Position numbers and translations under genes: made by a program
Shown: positions 7,761 to 16,060 of the stretch, one piece after another
How positions within the stretch are numbered: the first letter of the stretch is position 1
Layout of the letters: each line of letters opens with the position of its first letter
Notes under the pieces: generated by a model
The model's database searches: none
What the model was told of the DNA's origin: nothing
The model's input: only the letters and a program-made list of their open reading frames with translations
Assembly: GCF_947331435.1 (NCBI RefSeq)
Contig: NZ_CAMZOF010000001.1
Span: 62,001 to 126,000, forward strand
Origin: Pelagibius sp. Alg239-R121
Lineage (GTDB): Bacteria > Pseudomonadota > Alphaproteobacteria > Kiloniellales > Kiloniellaceae
Direction: 5' to 3'
DNA: 64,000 nucleotides

Positions 7761-8708
7761 GACCATCACTTCGGCCTGCTTGATCGAAGCGATGTCGATC
7801 AGGCGGCCATCCAGGGAAACGGCACCTTTGCCTTCGGCCTGAGCTTGTTTCATGGCGTCCAGGATGCGTTGGGCCTGAGTGATTTCCTTTTCCGAAGGGC
7901 TGTTGACCTCGTTGGCGATATCCACCTGACTGGGGTGGATCGCCCACTTGCCTTCGCAGCCGAGCACCGCGGCGCGGTAGGCTTGAGCCTTAAAGCCATC
8001 GGGGTCGGAGAAGTCGCCGAAGGGGCCATCGATCGGACGCAGGCCATGAGCGCGGGCGGCGACCACCATACGGGCAACGGCATAGTGCCACATGTCACCC
8101 CAATGGTAGTCGCGCGGCGCATCGCCGTCCTTGTCCGTAAGTACGCCATAATTGGCGTTGGGACCGCCGATAACCGTGGTGCGCGCTTTGGTCGAGGCGG
8201 CGTAGTCGGCAACGCCGAAATGCAGGCTTTCGTTCCGCTTGGATGCGGCAGCGATAGCGTCCACGTTGGCCATACCCAGCGCAGTCTCGATGATCATCTC
8301 GAAGCCGATCTTCTTTTTACGGGCCACGGCGTCCTCGACCTGAGTAACCAGCATGTCGAGCGCGTAGACGTCGGCGGCTGTGCCGACCTTCGGGATCATG
8401 ATCATGTCAAGACGCTCGCCGCCCTGCTCAATGATATCCACCACGTCGCGGTACATGTAGTGGGTGTCCAAGCCGTTGATGCGGACCGAAATGGTTTTGT
8501 CGCCCCAGTCGAGATCGTTCAGGCCTTCGATGATATTCTTGCGGGCCTGGGCCTTGTCGTCGGGTGCCACCGCGTCTTCCAGATCGAGGAAAATCACATC
8601 GGCGGCGGACTTGGCCGCCTTCTCAAAGAACTGCGGGCTGCTGCCCGGGACCGCCAGTTCGCTCCGGTTCAGACGTGCGGTGGCCTGTTCGACAATGGTA
8701 AAGCTCAT
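7728..8708 (-). CDS. HpcH/HpaI-citrate lyase family enzyme, probable malyl-CoA/methylmalyl-CoA lyase
   Basis: A 326-residue CoA-ester lyase. The fold is shown by R-S-E-L-A-V-P-G-S-S-P-Q-F-F near the start, the metal-site motif D-V-I-F-L-D-L-E-D-A-V-A-P, and later I-E-T-A-L-G-M-A-N and W-A-I-H-P-S-Q. The opening of the sequence closely resembles L-malyl-CoA / beta-methylmalyl-CoA lyases of other alphaproteobacteria, which cleave malyl-CoA to acetyl-CoA and glyoxylate, and methylmalyl-CoA to propionyl-CoA and glyoxylate, in the ethylmalonyl-CoA pathway. A citramalyl-CoA lyase role is possible. The methylmalonyl-CoA mutase and MeaB genes elsewhere in the window fit this pathway. The ATG at 8708 is chosen by homology; the frame is open further upstream. 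Confidence 0.82.
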   Translation of the reverse strand: MSFTIVEQATARLNRSELAVPGSSPQFFEKAAKSAADVIFLDLEDAVAPDDKAQARKNIIEGLNDLDWGDKTISVRINGLDTHYMYRDVVDIIEQGGERLDMIMIPKVGTAADVYALDMLVTQVEDAVARKKKIGFEMIIETALGMANVDAIAAASKRNESLHFGVADYAASTKARTTVIGGPNANYGVLTDKDGDAPRDYHWGDMWHYAVARMVVAARAHGLRPIDGPFGDFSDPDGFKAQAYRAAVLGCEGKWAIHPSQVDIANEVNSPSEKEITQAQRILDAMKQAQAEGKGAVSLDGRLIDIASIKQAEVMVKKAEQIAAAG

Positions 8709-9048
8709 GGGATTTCCTCGCTCTCTGGAATGACACTGCCTGATATTGCTGTGCAACATCAGAGCGCGCGTAGCGCCATACTGCACAGCATCCGGGTAAT
8801 TTCCGGTAAAATTTGCAGTGCAGTATAGACAGATTCTTTCGCACCGCAACAAAGCTTTTGAGTGAGTGATGACTCTTGAGTGCGACGGTTATTTACGTAA
8901 TCAGACAGGAAGGAGAGATACCGTCCAACCAGCCCGCGAACTCCTACCCGCAGGCCGGTGAAGCTATCCTGTCTGGGATCCCTTTGATAACCGACTTGGA
9001 ACTTTTTCTAAGTCTCCGCGGCGGGGGTCTTTCCGCTGCGGGTCCGCA
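8709..9048. other. Intergenic region with the lyase promoter
   Basis: About 340 bases between the lyase start and the stop of the LytTR gene, both on the minus strand. The first ~120 bases hold the inverted motif pair described separately and an 11-base-spaced CCGG-TAA direct repeat. The remainder shows no convincing gene; a 76-codon plus-strand frame has no family features. Confidence 0.5.
8778..8828 (-). promoter_or_regulatory. Inverted pair of ATACTGCAC motifs upstream of the lyase
   Basis: ATACTGCACAGCA (8778-8790) faces TGCAGTGCAGTAT (8814-8826); 12 of 13 positions are complementary. The distal copy, read on the minus strand as CTATACTGCACTGCAAA, contains a -10-like TATACT and lies about 105-120 bases before the lyase ATG. 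Between the copies, CCGG-TAA recurs 11 bases apart. The same element is found upstream of scpA (36226-36242). A TGC-rich palindromic site of this sort is plausible for a metabolite-responsive repressor or activator; the regulator is unknown. Confidence 0.6.
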
Positions 9049-9858
9049 TCATGAACGCCATGACGGGATGTCTCGCATGCTCAGCCGGGCCTTCAACTCC
9101 GAATAGCGTCTCCGGCTGACGGGAACCTGGTCGCCATTGCTCATAGTGCATAGATATGCGCTTCCGGAGCGTGCCAAATCCCGGACGTGGTCCAGGCTGA
9201 TCCAATGCGATCTGTGGCACTGGACGCCACCGAGTTGCGTCAGGCGTTCAACACAGTCACCGAACTGTTCCGTAAGCAACACAGATCCGTTTGTGGTCAC
9301 GAGTTCGACGTAGTGATCCTGGGCATGCATTCGAATGATGTCGTCACCTAACGAAAGAGGAACAGTATCAATCAGACTCTTCAGTGACGGGCGGGTTGCC
9401 TCTGTGTGACCGTCATGAACCGGTGCAGCCCGGGCGAGAATGAAAACCACGACCAGCGCCACGGTCAAGGCAACCGGCGCGACCGCCATAACCTCGCTGA
9501 TGTAGATTTTGACCGGGTGCAGAGCCGCCACAAGCTCTTCGTCCGGCTTTCCAAATCCATAATCCAGCAGCAAAGACACGGGTGCGAAAAGAACGGGCAG
9601 AAGCAATGTCGAGGCAACAGCCGGTAGGAGAGCAGGTAGTCCAAGGCGCTGGAAAACCGCCAGACCCGCCAGGAACAGGGCAGCGGCAAATAGTATATGC
9701 GGCGACCACAGCCCAAAGGCAGCCAGAATAGGCAGATCCGACGTGTGATCCGGCTCGAGAACCAATGCAATGCATCCGCCGATCAACGCGGCGACCAGCA
9801 CCTTCTTCGGAAGCGCTCGCCAGTCAATAGCCGTAAGCGAAACTTCATTCAGCGTCAT
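9049..9858 (-). CDS. Membrane-anchored LytTR DNA-binding regulator
   Basis: A 269-residue regulator with about four N-terminal membrane segments (residues ~18-150, e.g. V-L-V-A-A-L-I-G-G-C-I-A-L-V-L) and a C-terminal LytTR domain: D-I-I-R-M-H-A-Q-D-H-Y-V-E-L, Q-C-H-R-S-H-W-I-S, then Q-V-P-V-S-R-R-R-Y. It has the same architecture as the gene at 2720-3664 but a short linker. It is divergent from a cytochrome b561 gene, and such one-component membrane regulators often control an adjacent gene, so control of the cytochrome is a reasonable guess. No receiver domain is present. Confidence 0.82.
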   Translation of the reverse strand: MTLNEVSLTAIDWRALPKKVLVAALIGGCIALVLEPDHTSDLPILAAFGLWSPHILFAAALFLAGLAVFQRLGLPALLPAVASTLLLPVLFAPVSLLLDYGFGKPDEELVAALHPVKIYISEVMAVAPVALTVALVVVFILARAAPVHDGHTEATRPSLKSLIDTVPLSLGDDIIRMHAQDHYVELVTTNGSVLLTEQFGDCVERLTQLGGVQCHRSHWISLDHVRDLARSGSAYLCTMSNGDQVPVSRRRYSELKARLSMRDIPSWRS

Positions 9859-10007
9859 CGACGAAATCTAGCAACTGCCTTGCGAGTGGTCGAGAAACAA
9901 CCGCTCACGAAATTTCACTGACCGTCTGCGGAGCCGGGAAACCATCCGTTCAGTCCCCATGGCGAATGGAGCCCGCCCGTGTCAGTAAACCCGCAGTTTT
10001 CAGCCAA

Positions 10008-10559
10008 ATGGGTCTTCAAATGGAACGTTATGTACTTTCAGCGCGGGTCTTGCATTGGGTGATGGCCGCGGGCTTCATCTTCATGTGGGCTTGCGGCTAC
10101 GCAATGACATCGCTCGTGTCGGACGACTCCCCATTGCAGGAGTTCTTGTTCGGGCTTCATATCTCAATTGGCGTAACGTTGCTTCTCCTCCTGGTGATAC
10201 GCATCGCGGTAAGAACCTCAAACTCGCCCCCACCGCTCCCGAAAGCTATGGCCAGATGGGAGGTAATCGGCTCACATCTCGGCCATCTGGGGCTTTACCT
10301 GCTGCCGGCAGCGGTCATCCTCATCGGTTGGGCCGAAACTGATTTTGGCGGTCATGGCGTCAAGTGGTTCGGTTTATCGATGCCGAAGATATTCCCGACA
10401 ATGAAATCACTTTGGGGGCAGGATCTCGAAACCGCCACTTCGACACTGCACGAGTGGCTCGCATACGCGATGCTCGCGCTGGCGGCGGTCCACGTCGCAG
10501 CGGTGATTAAGCACCGCTGGATTGATGGACACGATGTCCTAAAGAGAATGACCTTTTAG
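10008..10559 (+). CDS. Cytochrome b561 family protein
   Basis: A four-helix membrane cytochrome of about 183 residues. The pattern E-R-Y[11 protein letters not shown] at the start, [10 protein letters not shown] in helix 2, and [22 protein letters not shown] in the last helix supply the histidines expected to ligate two b hemes. Bacterial b561 proteins move electrons between quinol and an acceptor such as superoxide; the partner is unknown. The start is uncertain: ATGs at 9966, 10008 and 10020 all lack a good ribosome site, and I chose the one giving the family's usual N-terminal length. It is divergent from a LytTR regulator and convergent with xerD. Confidence 0.85.
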   Translation: MGLQMERYVLSARVLHWVMAAGFIFMWACGYAMTSLVSDDSPLQEFLFGLHISIGVTLLLLLVIRIAVRTSNSPPPLPKAMARWEVIGSHLGHLGLYLLPAAVILIGWAETDFGGHGVKWFGLSMPKIFPTMKSLWGQDLETATSTLHEWLAYAMLALAAVHVAAVIKHRWIDGHDVLKRMTF

Positions 10560-10572
10560 GAGCAATCGGCCT

Positions 10573-11532
10573 CTAATTCCTGTCCGAAAGCGGATGGTGG
10601 TTAAGCACCAGGGATTTCATGCGCTCGCTGAGCACGTGGGTGTAGATCTGGGTGGTAGAGATATCGGCGTGGCCAAGCATCTTCTGCACCGCGCGTAGAT
10701 CAGCGCCATGATCCAGCAAATGGCTGGCGAAGGCATGGCGCAGGACATGGGGCGAGACCTTGGCATGATCAATACCGGCAGCGATGGCAAGGTCTTTGAG
10801 AAGCTGGCCGACCCGGTGGCGGGTCAGATGCCCGGATTTGCCGCGGGATGGGAAGAGCCAAGGGGATTCAGGCGGTTTTTTGCTTCCGTTCGCTTTGGCT
10901 GCCAGTTTGCTCATCAGAAAACGGGAACGGATCTCGCGGAACTCTGACAAGGCTTCACGGGCAGGGACGCTCAGGGGCACAAGACGCTCGCGCCCGCCCT
11001 TGCCCTGAACCAGAAGCACACGCGGGTCGCGGGCAGTGGCCGACAGCGGTAGGGAGACCAACTCGGATACCCGCAGGCCAGTGGCGTAGAGCAGTTCCAA
11101 CAAAGTGCTGAGGCGCACGCCCTCTGGCGAGGGGTCGGCACGGGCCGTGGTCAGCAGGCACTCGACCTCGGCTTCACTGAGGACTCTTGGCAGAGGCCGG
11201 CCTTGACGCGGGCTTTCAAGACCCGTTGTCGGGTCATCACCGCGAAGACGGTCTTCGTAGAGGAAACGATAGAACTGCCGCAGGGCTGAGAGCCGCCGGG
11301 CGGCAGTGCGCGGCGCCATGCCGCTGGCGGTCAGAGTTCGAAGGTAGGCGCGTAAATCCTCGGTTTCAGCGTCGCCAAGCCCCTTACCCCGCGAACCGAG
11401 GAAGTTCTCGCAGTGTTCAAGATCGCGGCGGTAAGCATCCAGGGTATTGGCGGCCGCACCGCGTTCGGCGGCCAGCATTTCCAGAAAAGCATCACTGCTT
11501 GCACCCAGGGAAATGGGGGCAATCCCGGGCAT
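10573..11532 (-). CDS. xerD: Site-specific tyrosine recombinase XerD
   Basis: A 319-residue tyrosine recombinase with a SAM-like N-terminal core-binding domain (residues ~10-100) and a catalytic domain. All catalytic residues are visible: Arg154 (T-G-L-R-V-S-E-L), Lys178 (G-K-G-G-R-E-R), His262 and Arg265 (H-V-L-R-H-A-F-A), His288 (L-G-H-A-D) and the nucleophile Tyr297 (Q-I-Y-T-H). It acts with XerC at dif to resolve chromosome dimers. A short insertion near residues 210-222 (A-K-A-N-G-S-K-K-P) is typical of alphaproteobacterial XerD. It starts only three bases after the stop of the upstream 697-residue gene, so the two are probably co-transcribed. Confidence 0.92.
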   Translation of the reverse strand: MPGIAPISLGASSDAFLEMLAAERGAAANTLDAYRRDLEHCENFLGSRGKGLGDAETEDLRAYLRTLTASGMAPRTAARRLSALRQFYRFLYEDRLRGDDPTTGLESPRQGRPLPRVLSEAEVECLLTTARADPSPEGVRLSTLLELLYATGLRVSELVSLPLSATARDPRVLLVQGKGGRERLVPLSVPAREALSEFREIRSRFLMSKLAAKANGSKKPPESPWLFPSRGKSGHLTRHRVGQLLKDLAIAAGIDHAKVSPHVLRHAFASHLLDHGADLRAVQKMLGHADISTTQIYTHVLSERMKSLVLNHHPLSDRN

Positions 11533-11535
11533 AGT

Positions 11536-13629
11536 CTAGAGCCCGCTGGCTTCAGCAGCTTCCATGGCCAGAGCGCGGGCTTCCCGGTCGAAGCCGAGGC
11601 GGCGGAGGCTTTGGACAGCCGTGGCGATCGCCAGGAGATCATGTTTTGCCGCCGCCGGGTTCTGCGCAGAGATGGCCGCGAGCAAGATACTTTCACCCTT
11701 GCGGTTCGCTCGGCTGGCCTGCCCCAACGCCAGGAGAATGACAGGATCGGTGGTCGCGATGACGGAACCGTGGTCGTCGCCCTCTTCGACCTCCGGCGCC
11801 TGCCAGGACGTCGATAAAGCCAGGTCCGACCAGGTTAGATCGTCATTTTCGCCGACGGCATCCAACAGCGCACGCAGGAGAATGGCCTGGCGTGAGGAAA
11901 TGGCCACGTCCCCGCCATCCGGCAGGTCGGGATCGGCGCCCTCACCCTGCCCGGCCAGCACAAAGTCACGCAGGTACTCGGCGCGCTGCGGATACCATGC
12001 AGCCAGCCCCATTTCACCCGTTCCTCCCAGTGCCGTGACTCCTGCGCCCGACAGGCGCTGATAGGGCCAGAGCCCAAGGGCAGCTCCCTTGGCCTGCGGA
12101 CTGACGGCAACAAGCCGGCCGGCCTGCGTCGCCCAGGCGTCGGCCTGTTCCGTACGGCCGGCCATATAGAGCGCCCGTCCCGCCGTTTCGGTAAACCACA
12201 GCAATTCACGCGTCGGCTGGATATCGATCAACAGCGGCATCAGCACCTTGTTGCCAACGCCGGCTAGGCCGTCATCCTTCATACGGCGAAAGGCCTCGTT
12301 AAGGATCTCAGCGCGTGCCACCGGCAGCGCTTGCTGACCAGCAGCCTGAAACAGCAGGGCCCGCCCGCGCACGCCGTTGCTGATGGCAGCGGCTTCGATG
12401 GGCGCCTGCAATTCGTCATTGCCAAAGGTGAAGCCACTGTAGAGTTCACCCAGGCCGGAGGCCGGGAAGCTGCCGACGGCAACCGCCTGTTCCGCCGCCT
12501 CGGCCCGTTCGGGCAGATTATAGGCGGGCGATGCCGCAATTGCCGCCAAAACCGTGGGACGTGCCGTGCTGACATCGTCGGGCAGAACCCGCTGGTTCGT
12601 GGCCCGGGCCAGGGACATGTGCAACGGCGACGGATCGAGCGAGGTCACGTCGCTGGTGGCGCCGCCAATGGCGGCTTCGGCGGATTCGACCAGTTCGAAG
12701 AAGGTGGCGTCGTCATCACCACCCTCGCGCAAAAGATCGAGCCCCAGGATCGCACCGTTCAGATCGCCCGCGACGATCTGGCAATACATCAACGCCTTGG
12801 GCCAGAAGGGATCGGCGGGATAGGAGACGACGGCATCACGCACGATGGCGCAGGCTGTCACATCGTCCTGCAACAACATCAGGGTTTCGACCTGGACGCG
12901 GGTAATCACCTCATCGACGTCGCGGCTGGGCACAACCGCCAGAAGCTCGTTCAATCCCTGGGATTCGCCAAGCGCCGCGAGGGCTTCGGCGCGCAGGGAC
13001 AGAAAACTGGATACCGTGGCGGCGCTCCCGCCGATTCCAGCTGAACGCGCCACCAGACCCGCGTCGTTGCGTGTCTCCTGGCTGCGAGCCAATTGTGCCA
13101 GAGGCACCGCTGCCGTTGGACGGGCGGCGGGCGGGTCGGCAACGGACAACAGTGTCCGCCGCAGCAGATCCCGAAGCGTCGGAGACGAAACACCTGCCGG
13201 TGTACGCCGCAACAGGCCTGAAATCGTCGTACGGTCGCTGCCGCGCCAAAGATCCGCCCCCAGCCCGCCACTTTCGGAATCAATCGCGCCAATGGAATTG
13301 GGATCGACCGCTGAGAGAGAATCGATCTCAATGCCCTTCTTCCGCTGTGCCGCAGGCTGATTGACGGTCAGGCTCTTGACCGCTGCCGCCGAGGGAACCT
13401 TGGCCGCGCCGGGCTGCGCCCCCGGCTGCTGTCCGGGCACCAGAGAGATCGGCGGCGTCAGACGAACCGGACTGCCTGTTTTTTGAGGAGCTGCGTCCTG
13501 TTGGGCGTATACGGATGGAACACCTGCGCCCAGACCAAGCACCAGCAGCGCTGCCGCAGCCAGGAAGCTGCCTGCCGTTACGGACCCGGAGGGCCGCAAC
13601 AGGGGACGACTAGCGGGGAAAGCGCTCAT
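11536..13629 (-). CDS. Conserved exported protein of unknown function (697 aa)
   Basis: A long protein with a signal peptide (residues ~15-42, hydrophobic core L-A-A-A-A-L-L-V-L-G-L-G-A-G, ending V-Y-A-Q-Q), then a Pro/Gln/Ala-rich disordered stretch to about residue 100, then a large mostly helical region rich in Ala/Leu pairs with the look of degenerate helical (TPR-like) repeats. No catalytic motif is visible. It overlaps the end of a 46-codon membrane-protein gene by 20 bases and is followed three bases later by xerD, a tight three-gene unit. An envelope or scaffold role is inferred only from the signal peptide and repeats. Confidence 0.75.
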   Translation of the reverse strand: MSAFPASRPLLRPSGSVTAGSFLAAAALLVLGLGAGVPSVYAQQDAAPQKTGSPVRLTPPISLVPGQQPGAQPGAAKVPSAAAVKSLTVNQPAAQRKKGIEIDSLSAVDPNSIGAIDSESGGLGADLWRGSDRTTISGLLRRTPAGVSSPTLRDLLRRTLLSVADPPAARPTAAVPLAQLARSQETRNDAGLVARSAGIGGSAATVSSFLSLRAEALAALGESQGLNELLAVVPSRDVDEVITRVQVETLMLLQDDVTACAIVRDAVVSYPADPFWPKALMYCQIVAGDLNGAILGLDLLREGGDDDATFFELVESAEAAIGGATSDVTSLDPSPLHMSLARATNQRVLPDDVSTARPTVLAAIAASPAYNLPERAEAAEQAVAVGSFPASGLGELYSGFTFGNDELQAPIEAAAISNGVRGRALLFQAAGQQALPVARAEILNEAFRRMKDDGLAGVGNKVLMPLLIDIQPTRELLWFTETAGRALYMAGRTEQADAWATQAGRLVAVSPQAKGAALGLWPYQRLSGAGVTALGGTGEMGLAAWYPQRAEYLRDFVLAGQGEGADPDLPDGGDVAISSRQAILLRALLDAVGENDDLTWSDLALSTSWQAPEVEEGDDHGSVIATTDPVILLALGQASRANRKGESILLAAISAQNPAAAKHDLLAIATAVQSLRRLGFDREARALAMEAAEASGL

Positions 13630-13750
13630 TGGAGAGGACTTTTTCGACAGGAGCGGAGGGCGCCGGAATGTCCCATGTCGTCAGGAACAACGCACCCGCG
13701 CCGACCAGACCAAACAGCAGGACGACGGCGATTAAGCTGGTTTTTCTCAT
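13610..13750 (-). CDS. Small single-pass membrane protein with a T-W-D-I-P-A-P tail
   Basis: A 46-residue protein: M-R-K-T-S, one membrane segment (L-I-A-V-V-L-L-F-G-L-V-G-A-G-A-L-F-L), then T-T-W-D-I-P-A-P-S-A-P and a short tail ending E-R-F-P-R. The tail resembles small conserved proteins I have seen in related alphaproteobacteria, so I regard it as real despite its size. Its last 20 bases overlap the start of the 697-residue exported protein gene, suggesting translational coupling. Function unknown; it may help export or anchor its partner. Confidence 0.65.
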   Translation of the reverse strand: MRKTSLIAVVLLFGLVGAGALFLTTWDIPAPSAPVEKVLSNERFPR

Positions 13751-14253
13751 GGGCGAAACTGCGGGCTTTGGATTCGTAGGAAAACAAAGAGTGGCATGCT
13801 TGGACTCTCTCGAAAAGAGCGGATCGCCGCTCGCGGCCAAAATTCATAGAAAAATCAGCGTGCGCGCGCCGTCTGAAGCGTCTTGATATCATATCGCCGA
13901 CCCGACTAAAGAGGCCTTCATAGGCCCAAACACCCACATAGCTGTACGCATAGCAAAAATACGCCAAAAACACGCGACTCATTTCGGCGTCGTGCGGCGC
14001 GCAAGGCTTGCATCGCTTTCGGGAAACGACCATAACTTTGGAGTATGGCGAATTTGCGGCAGTTTTCTTAGGGTCTGATTGTTTATCGGAACTCAAAAAG
14101 GAAGCTGGGCCAGCGTCGCTGAATTAGATTTGATCCCGATTTGCCGTATTTGGGATCGCAGGGGCGCCGAGACCGTAGTCGTGACGGCGAACGCCCCCAT
14201 AATATGGCAAAAGGCCCGGCGAAAGCCGGGATGGGAAATAACGGTCGAAAGAC
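13751..14253. other. Divergent intergenic region before aroK
   Basis: About 500 bases with no convincing gene (a 156-codon minus-strand frame lacks family features). It contains the promoter of the minus-strand unit, a small hairpin GGCCT-TCAT-AGGCC near 13910, and in the 120 bases before aroK three consecutive inverted repeats listed separately. The length and structure make a leader RNA or small RNA possible. Confidence 0.5.
14132..14230 (+). promoter_or_regulatory. Structured leader upstream of aroK
   Basis: Three inverted repeats lie in series. GATCCC/GGGATC spans 14132-14157. GGGGCG (14161-14166) pairs with CGCCCC (14192-14197), with an inner GCCG/CGGC pair. CCCGGC (14215-14220), GAAA, GCCGGG (14225-14230) forms a perfect six-pair stem with a GNRA-type tetraloop, 23 bases before the aroK GTG. 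The first may be a protein site; the latter two look like RNA hairpins. No U-tract follows. Confidence 0.5.
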
Positions 14254-14889
14254 GTGAAGACAAAGATTGCAGACCCGGCACCACAGGACGACGAAGCGGG
14301 AAAAGAGACCGCCGAATTACGCCTGCCGAAAGCTCTGGTGCTGGTCGGACTGATGGGCGCGGGTAAGAGCTGTATCGGCCGCCGGCTATCGGAAGCTCTG
14401 GAGCTTCCTTTCGTCGACGCTGACACGGAGATCGAAGCGGCTGCCGGCTGTACCATTCAGGAAATTTTCGAACGGCACGGTGAAGCCGCTTTCAGAGACG
14501 GAGAACGCCGGGTCATCGAGCGGCTGCTGAACGGCAAGATTCAAATCCTGGCGACCGGCGGCGGCGCCTTCATGGATCCGCGTACCCGCGAAACCATCCG
14601 GCAGCACGCAAACTCGCTCTGGCTGCGCGCAGACCTGGATCTGCTGGTCAAACGCACCAGCCGCCGAAACCACCGGCCCCTGCTGCATCAGGGCAACCCC
14701 CGTCAGATTCTCGGCGATCTCATCGACAAGCGCTATCCGGTCTATGGTGAAGCTGACGTCATTATCGATTCCGTCGACGGGCCCGTGGAGACGACGGTTC
14801 AGCGTGCTCTGGACGCCATCACCGCCTTCCTGTCGAACCAGGGCGAGGCCCGCGAGGATACCAACAGCCTGCGCAAGGCCGGGGAATAA
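14254..14889 (+). CDS. aroK: Shikimate kinase
   Basis: A 211-residue kinase that phosphorylates shikimate at the 3-hydroxyl in the aromatic amino acid pathway. The Walker A loop is G32-L-M-G-A-G-K-S39; substrate-binding features F-V-D-A-D-T-E-I-E, A-F-R-D-G-E-R-R-V and A-T-G-G-G-A-F are visible, and the lid arginine lies in R-N-H-R-P-L-L. About 25 residues precede the core, longer than E. coli AroK but usual in alphaproteobacteria. No ATG is available in frame, so the start is the GTG at 14254. aroB follows after five bases, the standard alphaproteobacterial pairing. A hairpin-rich leader lies upstream. Confidence 0.92.
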   Translation: MKTKIADPAPQDDEAGKETAELRLPKALVLVGLMGAGKSCIGRRLSEALELPFVDADTEIEAAAGCTIQEIFERHGEAAFRDGERRVIERLLNGKIQILATGGGAFMDPRTRETIRQHANSLWLRADLDLLVKRTSRRNHRPLLHQGNPRQILGDLIDKRYPVYGEADVIIDSVDGPVETTVQRALDAITAFLSNQGEAREDTNSLRKAGE

Positions 14890-14894
14890 TAAAG

Positions 14895-16025
14895 ATGACA
14901 TCGACGGAAAGCCTGGAGGTCTCGCTCGGCGACCGGGCGTACGAAATCAAGGTTGGAAGCGGGTTGATCGCTGAAGCCGGCAGCCATCTGCTGCCGGTCC
15001 TGCGGCAAAAGTCCGTGTTCATCATCACCGACGAAAATGTGGCGACGCTGCATCTGCCCGCGTTGGAGCGCTCTCTTGAGGCTTCGGGTATCGCCTTCAA
15101 AAGTCTGGTACTTGCCGCGGGCGAACAAACCAAGTCCTTCGCCAAACTGGAAGAGCTGATCGATCACCTGCTGGCGGCGGGCGTCGAGCGCGGCTCCACC
15201 TTGGTTGCCTTGGGGGGAGGCGTAATCGGCGATTTAACAGGTTTCGCCGCCGCCGTTACCCTGCGCGGTCTCGACTTCATCCAAATTCCAACGACACTGC
15301 TGGCTCAGGTCGACAGTTCCGTCGGCGGCAAAACTGGCATCAATACCGGGCGCGGAAAGAACCTGGTCGGCAGTTTTCATCAGCCCCGGCTGGTACTGGC
15401 CGACATGGATGTGCTGGAGAGCCTGCCGCGGCGCGAATTCCTGGCCGGCTATGCCGAAGTCGTCAAATACGGCCTGATCAACGATCCCGGGTTTTTTGCC
15501 TGGCTTGAGAAAAACGGCCAGACTTTGATTGATGGTGACCGGGATCTGCGCCGCGAAGCCGTGCTGACAAGCTGCCGGGCGAAAGCGGACATCGTTGCCC
15601 AGGACGAACGGGAAGCTGGCCTGCGCGCACTGCTGAACCTGGGCCATACCTTTGGTCATGCCTTCGAAGCCGAAGCCGGTTACGGCGGCGGGCTGATCCA
15701 TGGGGAAGCGGTCGCTCTGGGCATGGTCATGGCGTTCGATCTCTCGGTGCAGATGGAACTCTGTCCGCCGGAGGATGCCGCACGAGTCCGCGCACATCTT
15801 CAGCACTGCGGACTGCCTGTCGACCTGACTGCCATTGGCGGTAACGCCCGCACCGGCGCGGGCTGGAGCAGCGCCACACTGGTCTCGCATATGATGCGGG
15901 ACAAAAAAATTTCGGATGGCCGCATCACTTTCGTCCTCGCCCGCGCCATCGGCGAAGCCTTTCTGGAACGCAATGTCGAACTGAATGATGTCGAAGGCCT
16001 GCTCAAGACGAGTCTCGCCGCGTAA
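14895..16025 (+). CDS. aroB: 3-dehydroquinate synthase
   Basis: A 376-residue NAD- and metal-dependent enzyme converting DAHP to 3-dehydroquinate, the second step of the shikimate pathway. Visible hallmarks include G-E-Q-T-K-S, A-L-G-G-G-V-I-G-D-L-T-G-F, Q-I-P-T-T-L-L-A-Q-V-D-S-S-V-G-G-K-T-G, and the zinc-binding L-N-L-G-H-T-F-G-H with a later H-G-E-A-V-A-L-G. Length is normal. The gene is almost certainly co-transcribed with aroK (five-base gap), and a CorC-like gene follows after 35 bases. Confidence 0.95.
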   Translation: MTSTESLEVSLGDRAYEIKVGSGLIAEAGSHLLPVLRQKSVFIITDENVATLHLPALERSLEASGIAFKSLVLAAGEQTKSFAKLEELIDHLLAAGVERGSTLVALGGGVIGDLTGFAAAVTLRGLDFIQIPTTLLAQVDSSVGGKTGINTGRGKNLVGSFHQPRLVLADMDVLESLPRREFLAGYAEVVKYGLINDPGFFAWLEKNGQTLIDGDRDLRREAVLTSCRAKADIVAQDEREAGLRALLNLGHTFGHAFEAEAGYGGGLIHGEAVALGMVMAFDLSVQMELCPPEDAARVRAHLQHCGLPVDLTAIGGNARTGAGWSSATLVSHMMRDKKISDGRITFVLARAIGEAFLERNVELNDVEGLLKTSLAA

Positions 16026-16060
16026 CAATCTTTACCCAAAGGACAAATTGAAGACCCGCC

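Noticed and set aside
13626-14096. A 156-codon minus-strand frame upstream of the 46-aa membrane protein
   Set aside because: The translation is irregular and overlaps the small gene out of frame; only the 46-aa frame shows a membrane segment and the conserved-looking tail.
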